This document shows, piece by piece, positions 1 through 6,350 of a stretch of DNA of 12,145 nucleotides. The first letter of the stretch is position 1; every line of letters begins with the position of its first letter. The DNA lies in assembly GCA_913054115.1 (NCBI GenBank), contig CAJXIS010000028.1, positions 1 to 12,145 on the forward strand, written 5' to 3'. The position numbers were made by a program, and so were the translations under genes. A model generated the notes under the pieces. The model worked only from the letters and a program-made list of their open reading frames with translations, had not been told where the DNA came from and searched no databases. The stretch is from an uncultured Acidimicrobiaceae bacterium (lineage in GTDB: Bacteria; Actinomycetota; Acidimicrobiia; Acidimicrobiales; MedAcidi-G1).

Positions 1-578
1 TCGACCTGGTCATCGCCCAGGGCGGCGAGGGAGGCGGCCACACCGGCGAGATCGGGACCATGGTGCTGATCCCCGAGGTCGTCGACGCCGTCGCCCCGGT
101 GCCGGTGCTCGCCGCCGGCGGCATCGGCCGCGGCCGCCAGATGGCCGCATCGTTGGCGCTCGGCGCCGCCGGCGTGTGGTGCGGCTCGGTGTGGCTCACG
201 ACCGAAGAGGCCGAGACGCACCCAGTCGTCAAGCAGAAGATGCTCGACGCAGCTACCACCGACACGCTGCGCTCACGGTCGATCACCGGCAAGCCGGCCC
301 GCATGCTGCGCAGCGCCTGGACCGACGAATGGGACCGGGCGGACACCCCCGACCCACTCGGCATGCCCTTCCAGCCGATGCTGACCGACCAGGCGCTGCT
401 GCGGATCAACCGGGCCGCCCACCACGAGGGCTCCGGCGCCGAACAGCTGGCGACCTATTTCGTCGGCCAGATCGTCGGATCGATGAACAAAAGCCGGGGC
501 ACCGGTCAGGTCGTGATGGACATGATCGAGGAGTTCATCGAGGCCGCCGAGGGCCTCGCCGGCCAACTCGAGGTCTGA
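1..578 (+). CDS. Nitronate monooxygenase (2-nitropropane dioxygenase family), 3' part
   Basis: This is the C-terminal 191 residues of an FMN-dependent nitronate monooxygenase, a TIM-barrel enzyme that oxidises alkyl nitronates. The reading frame is open from base 3, so the true start lies before the window and the ATG at base 60 is internal. The fragment begins with the family's signature loop AQGGEGGGHTGE. Its His (codon 39-41) aligns with the catalytic base of the family. The FMN-phosphate-binding glycine turn AAGGIGRG follows, and then GAAGVWCGSVWL. The last third (about 100 residues, with TGKPARMLRS and a helical tail) is typical of the actinobacterial form. These paralogues usually sit in lipid catabolism clusters with acyl-CoA ligases and SDRs, as here, and their real substrates are mostly unknown. 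The gene converges on the MBL hydrolase. Family assignment is strong; substrate is unknown. Confidence 0.9.
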   Translation, partial: DLVIAQGGEGGGHTGEIGTMVLIPEVVDAVAPVPVLAAGGIGRGRQMAASLALGAAGVWCGSVWLTTEEAETHPVVKQKMLDAATTDTLRSRSITGKPARMLRSAWTDEWDRADTPDPLGMPFQPMLTDQALLRINRAAHHEGSGAEQLATYFVGQIVGSMNKSRGTGQVVMDMIEEFIEAAEGLAGQLEV

Positions 579-616
579 GCCGGCCGGTTCCGCCCTGGTT
601 GCCCTAACCAGCCGGC
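579..616. terminator. Possible bidirectional hairpin between convergent genes
   Basis: The 25-nt gap between two convergent stop codons and its edge can fold two ways. CTGGTT (595-600) pairs with AACCAG (606-611) around a 5-nt loop. Alternatively GCCGG (579-583) plus GGTT (586-589) pairs with AACC (606-609) plus CCGGC (612-616), with a 2-nt mismatch bubble. There is no T-tract on either side, so this is not a classic intrinsic terminator. Actinobacterial terminators often lack the T-tract, which keeps the call plausible but weak. Confidence 0.35.
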
Positions 617-1437
617 CCGACGTGGATCCGGTCCAGGTCGGCCGGCAGGAGCACCTCGCCGTCGAAGTGTTCGGCGGCAATGGCGATCCACTCCCCCTCG
701 GTGCCGGGTGCCGGCGTGGGCACACAGTGGTTGAGCACCAGCGTGCCGACCCCGGCCCGTGCCGCCGTCTGGGCGGCATCGATGACCGACGAGTGGTAGT
801 CGATCACGTCGTTGAGTCGGGCGACGGGCACCTGGCGGATCAGGTCGTCGCGTATGACCGTCTGGACGTAGACGTCGGCCCCGGCACAGAGCTCGTCGAG
901 GGCAGGACAGGGAATCGTGTCGCCGGCCAGGACCACGCTGCCGCCCTCCGCCTCGATGCGGTACCCGACGGTCGGGTGGACGGGCCGGTGTTCGGTGGGG
1001 GCGGCGACGATCCGGACCACATCGTCCTCGAAGACGAGCCCCCCGGCGGTCTCCTGCACCGGCACCACCGGCGGTGCCTCCAGGTCGTCGTGGTGGGCCA
1101 TCCGCCATCCGATGTCCCGGCCCAGCATGGTCAGGGTGTCGGCGATGAACGCCGCCGTGCCCACCGGTCCGACGACCGGCAGGGGTGCTGCGGGAAAGCC
1201 GGTGATCCACCGGGTCGTGACGAGGTCGTTGACATCGGTGATGTGGTCGCTGTGGAGGTGGGTCAACAGGAGCCGCTCGATGGCTGCCGGCCCGGTCGCC
1301 GCCCCGGCGAGGCGCATCAGGCAGCCCCGGCCGCAGTCGATGAGGAGGTTCCGGCCGCCGACCTGCACGAGCTGGGACGGGCCGGCGCGGTCGGGCGACG
1401 GAAGTGGGCTCCCGGTGCCGGTCATCACGAGATCCAT
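604..1437 (-). CDS. MBL-fold metallo-hydrolase (RNase Z/arylsulfatase-like)
   Basis: This 277-residue metallo-beta-lactamase-fold hydrolase carries a complete two-metal site. It has THLHSDH with H60, H62, D64 and H65, then H150 in PTEHRP, D173 in VLAGDT, and H237 in LNHCVP, with H215 in DYHSS as a further candidate. This order (HxHxDH, His, GDT, His) is that of RNase Z and the AtsA-like branch of the fold rather than glyoxalase II. Many such proteins are small-molecule esterases or sulfatases rather than tRNA processors. No signal peptide is visible. The start at 1437 was chosen because GGGAG lies 6 nt upstream and the glycine-rich MDLVMTGTGSP opening fits the family. A start further upstream would run into the preceding SDR gene. 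It lies 31 nt downstream of the SDR stop and is probably co-transcribed. The substrate cannot be read from sequence. Confidence 0.85.
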   Translation of the reverse strand: MDLVMTGTGSPLPSPDRAGPSQLVQVGGRNLLIDCGRGCLMRLAGAATGPAAIERLLLTHLHSDHITDVNDLVTTRWITGFPAAPLPVVGPVGTAAFIADTLTMLGRDIGWRMAHHDDLEAPPVVPVQETAGGLVFEDDVVRIVAAPTEHRPVHPTVGYRIEAEGGSVVLAGDTIPCPALDELCAGADVYVQTVIRDDLIRQVPVARLNDVIDYHSSVIDAAQTAARAGVGTLVLNHCVPTPAPGTEGEWIAIAAEHFDGEVLLPADLDRIHVGPAG

Positions 1438-1468
1438 GATGTGCTCCCGTTTCTCGCCGTTGAGCCGC

Positions 1469-2248
1469 TCAGCCGTGGGGGAAGCCGACCTCGCCGCCAC
1501 CGTCGGCGATGATCGTCTGGCCGGTGATCCAACTCGAGGCGTCCGAAGCGAAGAACAGCACGGCCTGGGCGATGTCCTCGGGCTCGCCGAGGCGCTTCAA
1601 CGGGTATCCCAGTGCCACGTCGTCGCCCCGCCCGTCCGCCCACAGTGCCTTGGCGAAATCGGTCTTCACGAGGCCCGGGCACACGGCGTTGACGCGCACA
1701 CCGGGAGCGAGCTCGGCGGCGAGCTGGCGGGTCAGGTGGAGGAGCGCCGACTTCGTGATGTCGTAGGTGCCGAGGATCTGGTTGGTGTGGAACGCCCCGA
1801 CCGACGAGATGTTGACGACGTTGCCGCCGTGCTCCTTCATCCAGGCGTGCCAGCAGGCCTGGATCCAGACCAGGGGCGCCGTCAGGTTCACGTCGAGGGT
1901 CTTCTGCCAGCGTGGCAGGTCGGCGTCGATTACCGGACCCGCATAGGGGTTGGTGGCGGCGTTGTTGACGAGGATGTCGAGGGCGCCGAAGGTGTCGATC
2001 GTGGCGGCGACGACCCGGTCCATGTCCTCTGCCCTGCCGACGTTCCCGGCCTCGTAGGCCAGGTCGCCACCTGTCTCGGCCGCCAGTTCGGCCACCGTGG
2101 CCTCGCAGACCTCGGCCTTGCGGCTGGTGATCATGACCCTGGCCCCTGCGCCCGCAAGGCTGCCGGCGATGGCCTTGCCGATGCCGCGCGAGCCGCCGGT
2201 CACGAGCGCGACCTTGCCGTCCAGACGATTTTCCGTGGTGTGTTCCAT
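1469..2248 (-). CDS. SDR-family NAD(P)-dependent oxidoreductase
   Basis: This is a classical short-chain dehydrogenase/reductase of 259 residues, the usual length. The cofactor loop TGGSRGIG is at 17-24, NNAA at 95-98, the structural Asn at 121, and the catalytic triad is S149, Y162 and K166 (YDITK). The C-terminal ITGQTIIADGG is the usual SDR ending. The residue region after beta-2 (TSRKAE) carries Ser-Arg-Lys, which tends to favour NADP(H), an inference only. Such enzymes oxidise or reduce a hydroxyl/keto group, and FabG-like and beta-oxidation roles are common. Its neighbours are an acyl-CoA ligase upstream and an MBL hydrolase downstream on the same strand, consistent with a catabolic unit acting on a CoA-activated acid. 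No Shine-Dalgarno is visible at the start; a -10-like box sits 8 nt upstream instead (see the separate entry). Confidence 0.9.
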   Translation of the reverse strand: MEHTTENRLDGKVALVTGGSRGIGKAIAGSLAGAGARVMITSRKAEVCEATVAELAAETGGDLAYEAGNVGRAEDMDRVVAATIDTFGALDILVNNAATNPYAGPVIDADLPRWQKTLDVNLTAPLVWIQACWHAWMKEHGGNVVNISSVGAFHTNQILGTYDITKSALLHLTRQLAAELAPGVRVNAVCPGLVKTDFAKALWADGRGDDVALGYPLKRLGEPEDIAQAVLFFASDASSWITGQTIIADGGGEVGFPHG

Positions 2249-2256
2249 GGCGGCCG

Positions 2257-2262
2257 ACCCTA
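2257..2262 (-). promoter_or_regulatory. Candidate -10 box for a leaderless SDR transcript
   Basis: Read on the minus strand, TAGGGT lies 8 nt before the SDR start codon (TAGGGT-CGGCCGCC-ATGG). It fits the TANNNT actinobacterial -10 pattern at the spacing expected when the transcript begins at or next to the ATG. No ribosome binding site is visible. Almost the same string precedes the acyl-CoA ligase start. No convincing -35 is seen, and the box is short, so confidence is limited. Confidence 0.4.
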
Positions 2263-2319
2263 GCCAGCGGCCCTGTCCGGCCTCTCAGTGGGCAGCCCCG
2301 CCGGGCGCCTGTCTGCGGG

Positions 2320-3879
2320 TCAGTTGACCCTGCGCTCGCGGCCCTCCCAGTAGGGGTCGCGCAGCTCGCGCTTGAGGATCTTGCCCGACGGGTTGCGTGG
2401 GATCGTCTCGACGAACTCGACCGTCTTGGGGCACTTGAACCCGGCCAGGCGTTCCCTGGCGAAGGCGAGGATCTCGTCGCCGGTGATGCCGGCGTCGGGC
2501 TCCGGGATGACGAGTGCCTTGCCGACCTCGCCCCACTTGTCGTCCGGGACGCCGATGACCGCCACGTCGGCGATGCCCTCGTGGGCCATGAGGGCGTTCT
2601 CGACCTCGGCGGGGTACACGTTCTCGCCGCCGGAGATGATCATGTCCTTGACCCGGTCGTGGATGTAGAGGTAGCCGTCCTCCATGTAGGCGGCGTCGCC
2701 GGAGCGGAACCAGCCGTCGCCGGGCATCGACGAGGCGGTCTCCTCGGGCATGTTCCAGTAGCCCTTCATGTTCTGGAGCGACCGGATCCAGACCTCGCCG
2801 ACCTCGCCGTCGGGCAGCGTCGCACCGGTGTCGGTGTCGACGATCTTCAGCTCGACGCTGGCGATGGGCTTGCCGGCCGATCGCAGCAGGTTCTCTTTGG
2901 GGCCGCCGGGGTCGTGGTCCTCGGGGTCGAGCTGCGTGACGGCACCGGTGGTCTCGGTCAGGCCGTAGACCTGCATGAACTGGCAGCCGAACATCTCCAT
3001 GGCCTTGACGAGGACGTCCTGGGTGATCGGCGAGGCGCCGTAGACGATCAGGTCGATCGACGAGAGGTCGATGCCTTCGCTCGGGACCATCAGGAAGAAC
3101 TGCAGAATGGCCGGCACGAAGATGGCGTGGGTGATGGCCTCCGACTCGATCAGCTGCAGGGCCCCGACCGGGTCGAACTCGCGGGTCATGATGGTGCGGG
3201 CACCACAGCCCATGCCGAACAGGGCCCAGCCGCTGCCGGCGATGTGGAACAACGGCATGACGGCCATGTTCACGCTGTCGTCGTCCATCTGCCATTCGAC
3301 GACCTGGAAGAGCGTCTTGAAGTTGTCGTTGGTCAACTGGGCGCCCTTGGGCAGGCCGGTGGTGCCCGACGTGTAGAGCTGCATCGACACGTCGCCCCCA
3401 CCCGGCGGGGTGATCTCGCAGTCGGTGGGCTGGGCATCGCGCCACTCGGCGTAGGAGCCGTGCGTGTCGTGGTCGCCGATGACGAGGATCGTCTCGGTGT
3501 GGGTGAGGTCGGCCTCGAAGGCGGCCAGCTGTTCGGCGAACTCCTCGTGGATGACCAGCACCTTCGCCTGGGCGTCGTTGACGATGTAGGCCATCTCGGG
3601 TGGGGCCAGCCGCCAGTTCACGGCGACGGTGACCGAGTTGGCGAGGCTGCAGCCGAACGCCAGCTCGAAGTACTCGGCGCCGTTCTTGTCGATGTAGGCG
3701 ATGCGCTCCTGGGGGCCGATGCCCGAGGCGCGCAGGGCGTTGGCGACCTGCCCGGCACTGTCCCTCATCTCGGCCCACGTGATCCGCCGGTCGCCGATGA
3801 CGAGCATTTCGGCATCGGGCTTCTCGGCGACCCCGGTGAGGATGATGTCTGCGACGCTGGTGACTTCTCGGATGTCCAT
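2320..3879 (-). CDS. AMP-forming acyl-CoA synthetase (fatty acid/aryl acid-CoA ligase)
   Basis: This 519-residue ANL-superfamily adenylating enzyme activates a carboxylic acid to its acyl-adenylate and then to the CoA thioester. All core motifs are present: the P-loop YTSGTTGLPKG (169-179), HIAG (212-215), YGASP (280-284), YGLTETTG (305-312), the ribose-binding Asp in GWFRSGD (D395), the hinge region with R409 in IHDRVKDMI, GGENVYP (417-423), and the catalytic lysine K500 in PSGKILKREL. Length matches FadD3/FadD13-type class I ligases. The frame stays open far upstream, but the start is set at 3879, where MDIREVTSVADI begins the normal N-terminus. Extending it would overlap the divergent gene at 4294. 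A -10-like box 8 nt before this ATG supports the choice. It heads the SDR and MBL hydrolase genes on the same strand, and likely feeds its product to the SDR. The acid substrate is not predictable by eye. Confidence 0.92.
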   Translation of the reverse strand: MDIREVTSVADIILTGVAEKPDAEMLVIGDRRITWAEMRDSAGQVANALRASGIGPQERIAYIDKNGAEYFELAFGCSLANSVTVAVNWRLAPPEMAYIVNDAQAKVLVIHEEFAEQLAAFEADLTHTETILVIGDHDTHGSYAEWRDAQPTDCEITPPGGGDVSMQLYTSGTTGLPKGAQLTNDNFKTLFQVVEWQMDDDSVNMAVMPLFHIAGSGWALFGMGCGARTIMTREFDPVGALQLIESEAITHAIFVPAILQFFLMVPSEGIDLSSIDLIVYGASPITQDVLVKAMEMFGCQFMQVYGLTETTGAVTQLDPEDHDPGGPKENLLRSAGKPIASVELKIVDTDTGATLPDGEVGEVWIRSLQNMKGYWNMPEETASSMPGDGWFRSGDAAYMEDGYLYIHDRVKDMIISGGENVYPAEVENALMAHEGIADVAVIGVPDDKWGEVGKALVIPEPDAGITGDEILAFARERLAGFKCPKTVEFVETIPRNPSGKILKRELRDPYWEGRERRVN

Positions 3880-3887
3880 GGTCGCCG

Positions 3888-3893
3888 AACCTA
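3888..3893 (-). promoter_or_regulatory. Candidate -10 box for a leaderless acyl-CoA ligase transcript
   Basis: Read on the minus strand, TAGGTT lies 8 nt before the ligase ATG (TAGGTT-CGGCGACC-ATGG). No Shine-Dalgarno is visible between it and the start. Spacing and sequence closely match the box before the SDR gene, which suggests the same sigma factor and leaderless initiation. No clear -35 hexamer is seen. Confidence 0.4.
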
Positions 3894-3923
3894 CACGCGG
3901 ACCGCCCTGCCGCCAGCCCCGCG

Positions 3924-4211
3924 TCAGTCGGGCCAGATGCCGGTGTCGGTTTGGTAGGCGGCCCAGCCGTACCACTCGGTCACGAATCCGGTGACGAACG
4001 TGAGGCGTTCGTCGTCGCCGACGCCCTCGAGGCTCCAGGTGGCGCCACTGTCGTCGACGAGCAGGCCGTCGCCGGCCGAGAAGGTCCGGGCAGTCCCATC
4101 GACAACTGTCGAGAACGCCATGCCGAACATCGAGTCCGGGTCGAGGACGACGACGACCGGTACGCCGCCGATCTCCTCGTTGAGGACCGTAAGGCCATCC
4201 GCCCCGTCCAT
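3924..4211 (-). pseudogene. Truncated DUF3179-like gene (C-terminal remnant)
   Basis: This minus-strand frame encodes about 95 residues resembling only the C-terminal half of DUF3179-family proteins. It has the sequence VLNEEIGGVPVVVV, a DPDS segment followed by AF and VDG, a GATWSLEG segment, and the terminal EWYGWAAYQTDTGIW pattern (compare the family's usual FAWAAFHPDT ending). Full family members are several hundred residues long. The similarity appears to reach slightly upstream of the ATG at 4211, to about 4243 (GSRAYRMDG). It is then lost where the frame runs antisense to the 5' end of the gene at 4294. No ribosome binding site precedes the ATG, and the family's N-terminal half is absent. 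The simplest reading is a gene truncated by a rearrangement, though a short expressed protein cannot be excluded. No frameshift or internal stop is present in what remains. Confidence 0.55.
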
Positions 4212-4293
4212 GCGGTATGCCCGTGACCCGCTGCCCGATCGCGCCTTCGGTGCCGGATGGCGCGACACTCGCACCCGGACAAGGGAGCCCACC
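4212..4293. other. Short divergent intergenic region
   Basis: This gap separates the DUF3179-like remnant (-) from the AttH-like gene (+). It carries a good Shine-Dalgarno (AAGGGAG) 6 nt before the ATG at 4294. I see no convincing -35/-10 pair. Its left half still translates on the minus strand into residues that seem DUF3179-like, so part of it is likely decayed coding DNA. Confidence 0.5.
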
Positions 4294-5328
4294 ATGGTTG
4301 AACGGAAACGTGCGACACGGATCGTCCTCGCGCCCGAGGACGAGTACAACCACGAACCCGACCCGGTCCCCAACTACAACGAGTCGATGTACCTCAACGT
4401 CATCGACCACGCAACGACGGTGGGCGCCTGGTTCCGGATCGGCAACCGGGTCAACGAGGGCTACGCCGAGATGACCTGCTGCGTGTACCTCCCCGACGGC
4501 CGGGTGGGGTTCATGTACCAGCGGCCCACGATCACCACGAACGAGGTGTTCGACGCCGGCGGCCTGCGCATCGACGTCGAGGAGCCGTTCCGGCGGCTCC
4601 GGGTGCGCTACGAGGGCAAGGTCTGCCTCCTCGACGACCCCGGCCAGATGGCCGACCCGAGGACGGCGTTCTCTGAGAACCCGTCCGTGCCGTGCAACGT
4701 CGATCTCACCTACCGGGGCATCTCCCCGATGTACGGCGGCCGGCCCGTCGACGCCGAGACCGGTGCCGAGCCCGAGCAGGACGCCGAGTCGTCGTTCTCG
4801 AAGGCCCACTACGAGCAGCACGTCGCCGCCACGGGAACCATCGAGGTCGACGGCGAGCGCTTCGAGGTCGACGGCCTCGGGCTGAGGGACAAGTCGTGGG
4901 GCGCCCGCTACTGGCAGGCCATCTCCTGGTACCGCTGGCTGCCGATGGCCTTCGACGAGGACTTCGCCATGATGATCTCGCTGATCAGCAGGGACGGCAC
5001 CGACCGCAACCCCGGCGGCATGGTCCTCCACGGCGACCGCTACCACCAGATCCGCGAGGTGGCGATCGACACCGACTGGGACGACGACGGCTACCAGACC
5101 GGCCTCACCGCCGTCGTGTCGACGGACGAACGCACCTACGAGGTGCGGGGCACGGTCACGTCGCTGATCCCGCTGCGCAACCGCCGCACCACCCCCGACG
5201 GCGAGCTGCTCCACACCCGCATCACCGAGGGGCTCACCCGGTTCCGATGCGACGGCAAGACCGGCTGGGGCCTCTCCGAGTACCTCGACCAGGTCATCGA
5301 CGGCCGTGCCGTTGGAACGGGCGGCTGA
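4294..5328 (+). CDS. AttH/CrtC-like (DUF7064-type) protein of unknown function
   Basis: This 344-residue predicted cytoplasmic protein has no signal peptide or membrane segment. It is acidic in the N-terminal part and rich in Tyr and Trp. The recognisable core is TGTIEVDGERFEVDGLGLRD followed by KSWGARYW (RDKSWG at 198-203). That is the hallmark of the AttH / hydroxyneurosporene-dehydratase (CrtC) beta-barrel superfamily and of the actinobacterial DUF7064/DUF7065 proteins. The C-terminal TEGLTRFRCDGKTGWGLSEYL also fits that group. Family members are often found beside SDRs, acyl-CoA ligases and cytochromes in lipid or steroid catabolism. Binding of a hydrophobic ligand is a reasonable inference, but no reaction is established here. 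The start is secure: AAGGGAG lies 6 nt upstream. It diverges from the remnant gene and precedes the toxin-antitoxin pair by 50 nt. Confidence 0.75.
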   Translation: MVERKRATRIVLAPEDEYNHEPDPVPNYNESMYLNVIDHATTVGAWFRIGNRVNEGYAEMTCCVYLPDGRVGFMYQRPTITTNEVFDAGGLRIDVEEPFRRLRVRYEGKVCLLDDPGQMADPRTAFSENPSVPCNVDLTYRGISPMYGGRPVDAETGAEPEQDAESSFSKAHYEQHVAATGTIEVDGERFEVDGLGLRDKSWGARYWQAISWYRWLPMAFDEDFAMMISLISRDGTDRNPGGMVLHGDRYHQIREVAIDTDWDDDGYQTGLTAVVSTDERTYEVRGTVTSLIPLRNRRTTPDGELLHTRITEGLTRFRCDGKTGWGLSEYLDQVIDGRAVGTGG

Positions 5329-5343
5329 GCGGCACATTTCGCC

Positions 5344-5383
5344 TTGCAACCAGCGTCATACGCTGTAGTGTCAACCGTATGAC
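5344..5383 (+). promoter_or_regulatory. Toxin-antitoxin promoter with nested operator palindromes
   Basis: Two inverted repeats overlap here. CAGCGT (5351-5356) and ACGCTG (5360-5365) are separated by CAT. GTCATACG (5355-5362) and CGTATGAC (5376-5383) are separated by 13 nt, the second arm covering the antitoxin ATG. A TTGCAA -35-like hexamer (5344-5349) and a TANNNT -10 (TAGTGT, 5366-5371) are spaced by 16 nt. The -10 ends 7 nt before the ATG, implying a leaderless transcript. Ribbon-helix-helix antitoxins normally autorepress through such palindromes; the assignment is by inference. Confidence 0.6.
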
Positions 5384-5630
5384 ACTGCTGAGCGTCCGAC
5401 TCGACGATGAGGTCTCCAACGAGATCGACACCTGGTCCGAATACCTCGGCGTTTCACGGTCCGACCTGGTCCGCGACGCCCTGCGCCGCCACCTCGTCGC
5501 CCTGACCGGCGAAAGGGACGCCGAGATCTGGGAGGAACACCCGTTGGACGAAAACGAACTCCAGCTCGCCAAGATCGCCGACTTCGGACCTGCCGAGGAC
5601 TGGTCGGACTGGCACGATGCAACGGGGTGA
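5379..5630 (+). CDS. Ribbon-helix-helix (CopG-type) antitoxin, MazE-like
   Basis: This 83-residue protein has an N-terminal ribbon-helix-helix DNA-binding domain. The beta-strand LLSVRLDDEV (3-12) is followed by a first helix, the turn YLGVSRSDLVRDALRRHL (22-39) and a second helix. The acidic C-terminal tail from about 45 (with EIWEEHPLDENEL) would wrap and neutralise the toxin. This architecture is standard for antitoxins of MazF/PemK toxins in actinobacteria. The start codon has no Shine-Dalgarno. It lies 7 nt after a -10-like TAGTGT and inside an inverted-repeat arm, so translation is probably leaderless and autorepressed. The reading frame overlaps the toxin start by 14 nt, which suggests coupled translation. 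Role inferred: neutralise the toxin and repress the operon. Confidence 0.85.
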   Translation: MTLLSVRLDDEVSNEIDTWSEYLGVSRSDLVRDALRRHLVALTGERDAEIWEEHPLDENELQLAKIADFGPAEDWSDWHDATG

Positions 5631-5925
5631 GGTCTGGTACGCCGCGATGCCCGACGGTGACCGCCCGGTGCTCGTCCTCACCCGCGATCCGGTCGCCGAT
5701 CGGATCGGTCAGGTGGTCGTGGCGCTCCTCACCAGGACGAGGCGGGGCCTGATCTCAGAACTCCCCCTCCGTCCCGACATCGACGGTGTTCGAACCGACT
5801 GCGTGGTCAACTTCGACAACATCCACACGATCGCACGGGACAAGTTCCGGCGACGCGTGGCGACCCTGTCGGCGGCCCGGATGAAGCAGGCCTGCTGGAC
5901 CCTCGAAGCGGCAATGGGCTGCTGA
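5617..5925 (+). CDS. MazF/PemK-family mRNA interferase toxin
   Basis: This 102-residue protein fits the PemK/MazF endoribonuclease fold. The N-terminal strand is RGEVWYAAMPDGDRPVLVLTRD, with R16-P17 of the RPVLVLT motif. The second block is VALLTRTRRGLISELPL, with T39 and R40 at the usual catalytic positions. The C-terminal part holds VVNFDNIHTIARDKFRRR and ATLSAARM, matching the family's N-DNI-T and L-G-L pattern. The GSEQ-type loop near the N-terminus of E. coli MazF is shortened to MPDGD, as in many mycobacterial MazF toxins. Such toxins cut single-stranded RNA at short sequences and halt growth when the antitoxin is lost. The cleavage site cannot be predicted. No strong ribosome binding site precedes the ATG, which overlaps the antitoxin gene by 14 nt. 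It converges on the next gene with a 13-nt gap. Confidence 0.88.
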   Translation: MQRGEVWYAAMPDGDRPVLVLTRDPVADRIGQVVVALLTRTRRGLISELPLRPDIDGVRTDCVVNFDNIHTIARDKFRRRVATLSAARMKQACWTLEAAMGC

Positions 5926-5938
5926 GAACCCACTCCCC

Positions 5939-6241
5939 CTAGAACAGCTTCGAGGCGGTGGCTCCGTCGAAGCGTTCGACGGACAGGCCGGTCACGCCGA
6001 GGCCACCCAGCTTCCCCTGGAACTCGGCCATGTGCGGCGCCTTCATGTGGGCGGCCAGCGCCTCGTCGCTCGCCCACTTCTCGAAGATGCGGATGCAGCC
6101 GGGCGTGACCGGGTCGGCGCTGAGCACGTAGTCGATGCAGCCGTCCTCGGCGTGGGTGCCCTCCATGAGCGGCACGATGGCGGCGAGCGCCTCGTCGACC
6201 TTGTCGGGATCGAGGGAGATGGTGCCGGCGATGAGGATCAT
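5939..6241 (-). CDS. Antibiotic biosynthesis monooxygenase (ABM/YgiN-fold) protein
   Basis: This 100-residue protein of the dimeric ferredoxin-like ABM domain family has the typical order. The first strand is MILIAGTISLDP. A helix follows with ALAAIVPLMEGTHAEDGC and then IDYVLSADP. The second half, PGCIRIFEKWASDEALAAHM and APHMAEF, matches the family's F-E-W-s-eAl-aH pattern. Relatives include YgiN quinol monooxygenase and LsrG; many have no known substrate. The start at 6241 was chosen because GGAG lies 5 nt upstream and the conserved N-terminal strand begins there. Starts further upstream would run into the divergent glycosylase region. It is transcribed alone, diverging from tag and converging with the toxin. 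No cofactor-binding motif is expected or seen. Confidence 0.85.
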   Translation of the reverse strand: MILIAGTISLDPDKVDEALAAIVPLMEGTHAEDGCIDYVLSADPVTPGCIRIFEKWASDEALAAHMKAPHMAEFQGKLGGLGVTGLSVERFDGATASKLF

Positions 6242-6350
6242 GGGAACTCCGATTCGGTGTGGTCTGGCGTCGGGACAGGGGCAGCGGGAGCGTACTGTCG
6301 GACCCCATGACGGGTCCCAGCCGGAGCGCGGTTCGATCGACGAGGGAACG
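6242..6350. promoter_or_regulatory. Divergent promoter region with a 6-bp inverted repeat
   Basis: This 109-base gap separates the ABM gene (-) from tag (+). GGACCC (6300-6305) and GGGTCC (6312-6317) form a perfect inverted repeat around a 6-nt centre. A TANNNT-like box TACTGT (6293-6298) lies just before it and could be a -10 for tag. No clear -35 is seen. A purine-rich GAGGGA (6342-6347) close to the tag ATG could serve as its ribosome binding site. Regulatory meaning is inferred only. Confidence 0.4.

Noticed and set aside
1438..1500. A longer N-terminus for the MBL hydrolase starting at 1500
   Set aside because: It would overlap the SDR 3' end, lacks the GGGAG found before 1437, and adds residues with no family match.
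917..2263. A 448-residue + strand frame across the MBL hydrolase and SDR
   Set aside because: It is antisense to two genes with complete catalytic motifs and shows no recognisable domain of its own.
2320..5349. A single 1009-residue minus-strand frame running through the acyl-CoA ligase and beyond it
   Set aside because: Only the part from 3879 down has ligase motifs. The upstream half is low-complexity, Val/Gly/Asp-rich and antisense to the AttH-like gene, so it is a high-GC shadow.
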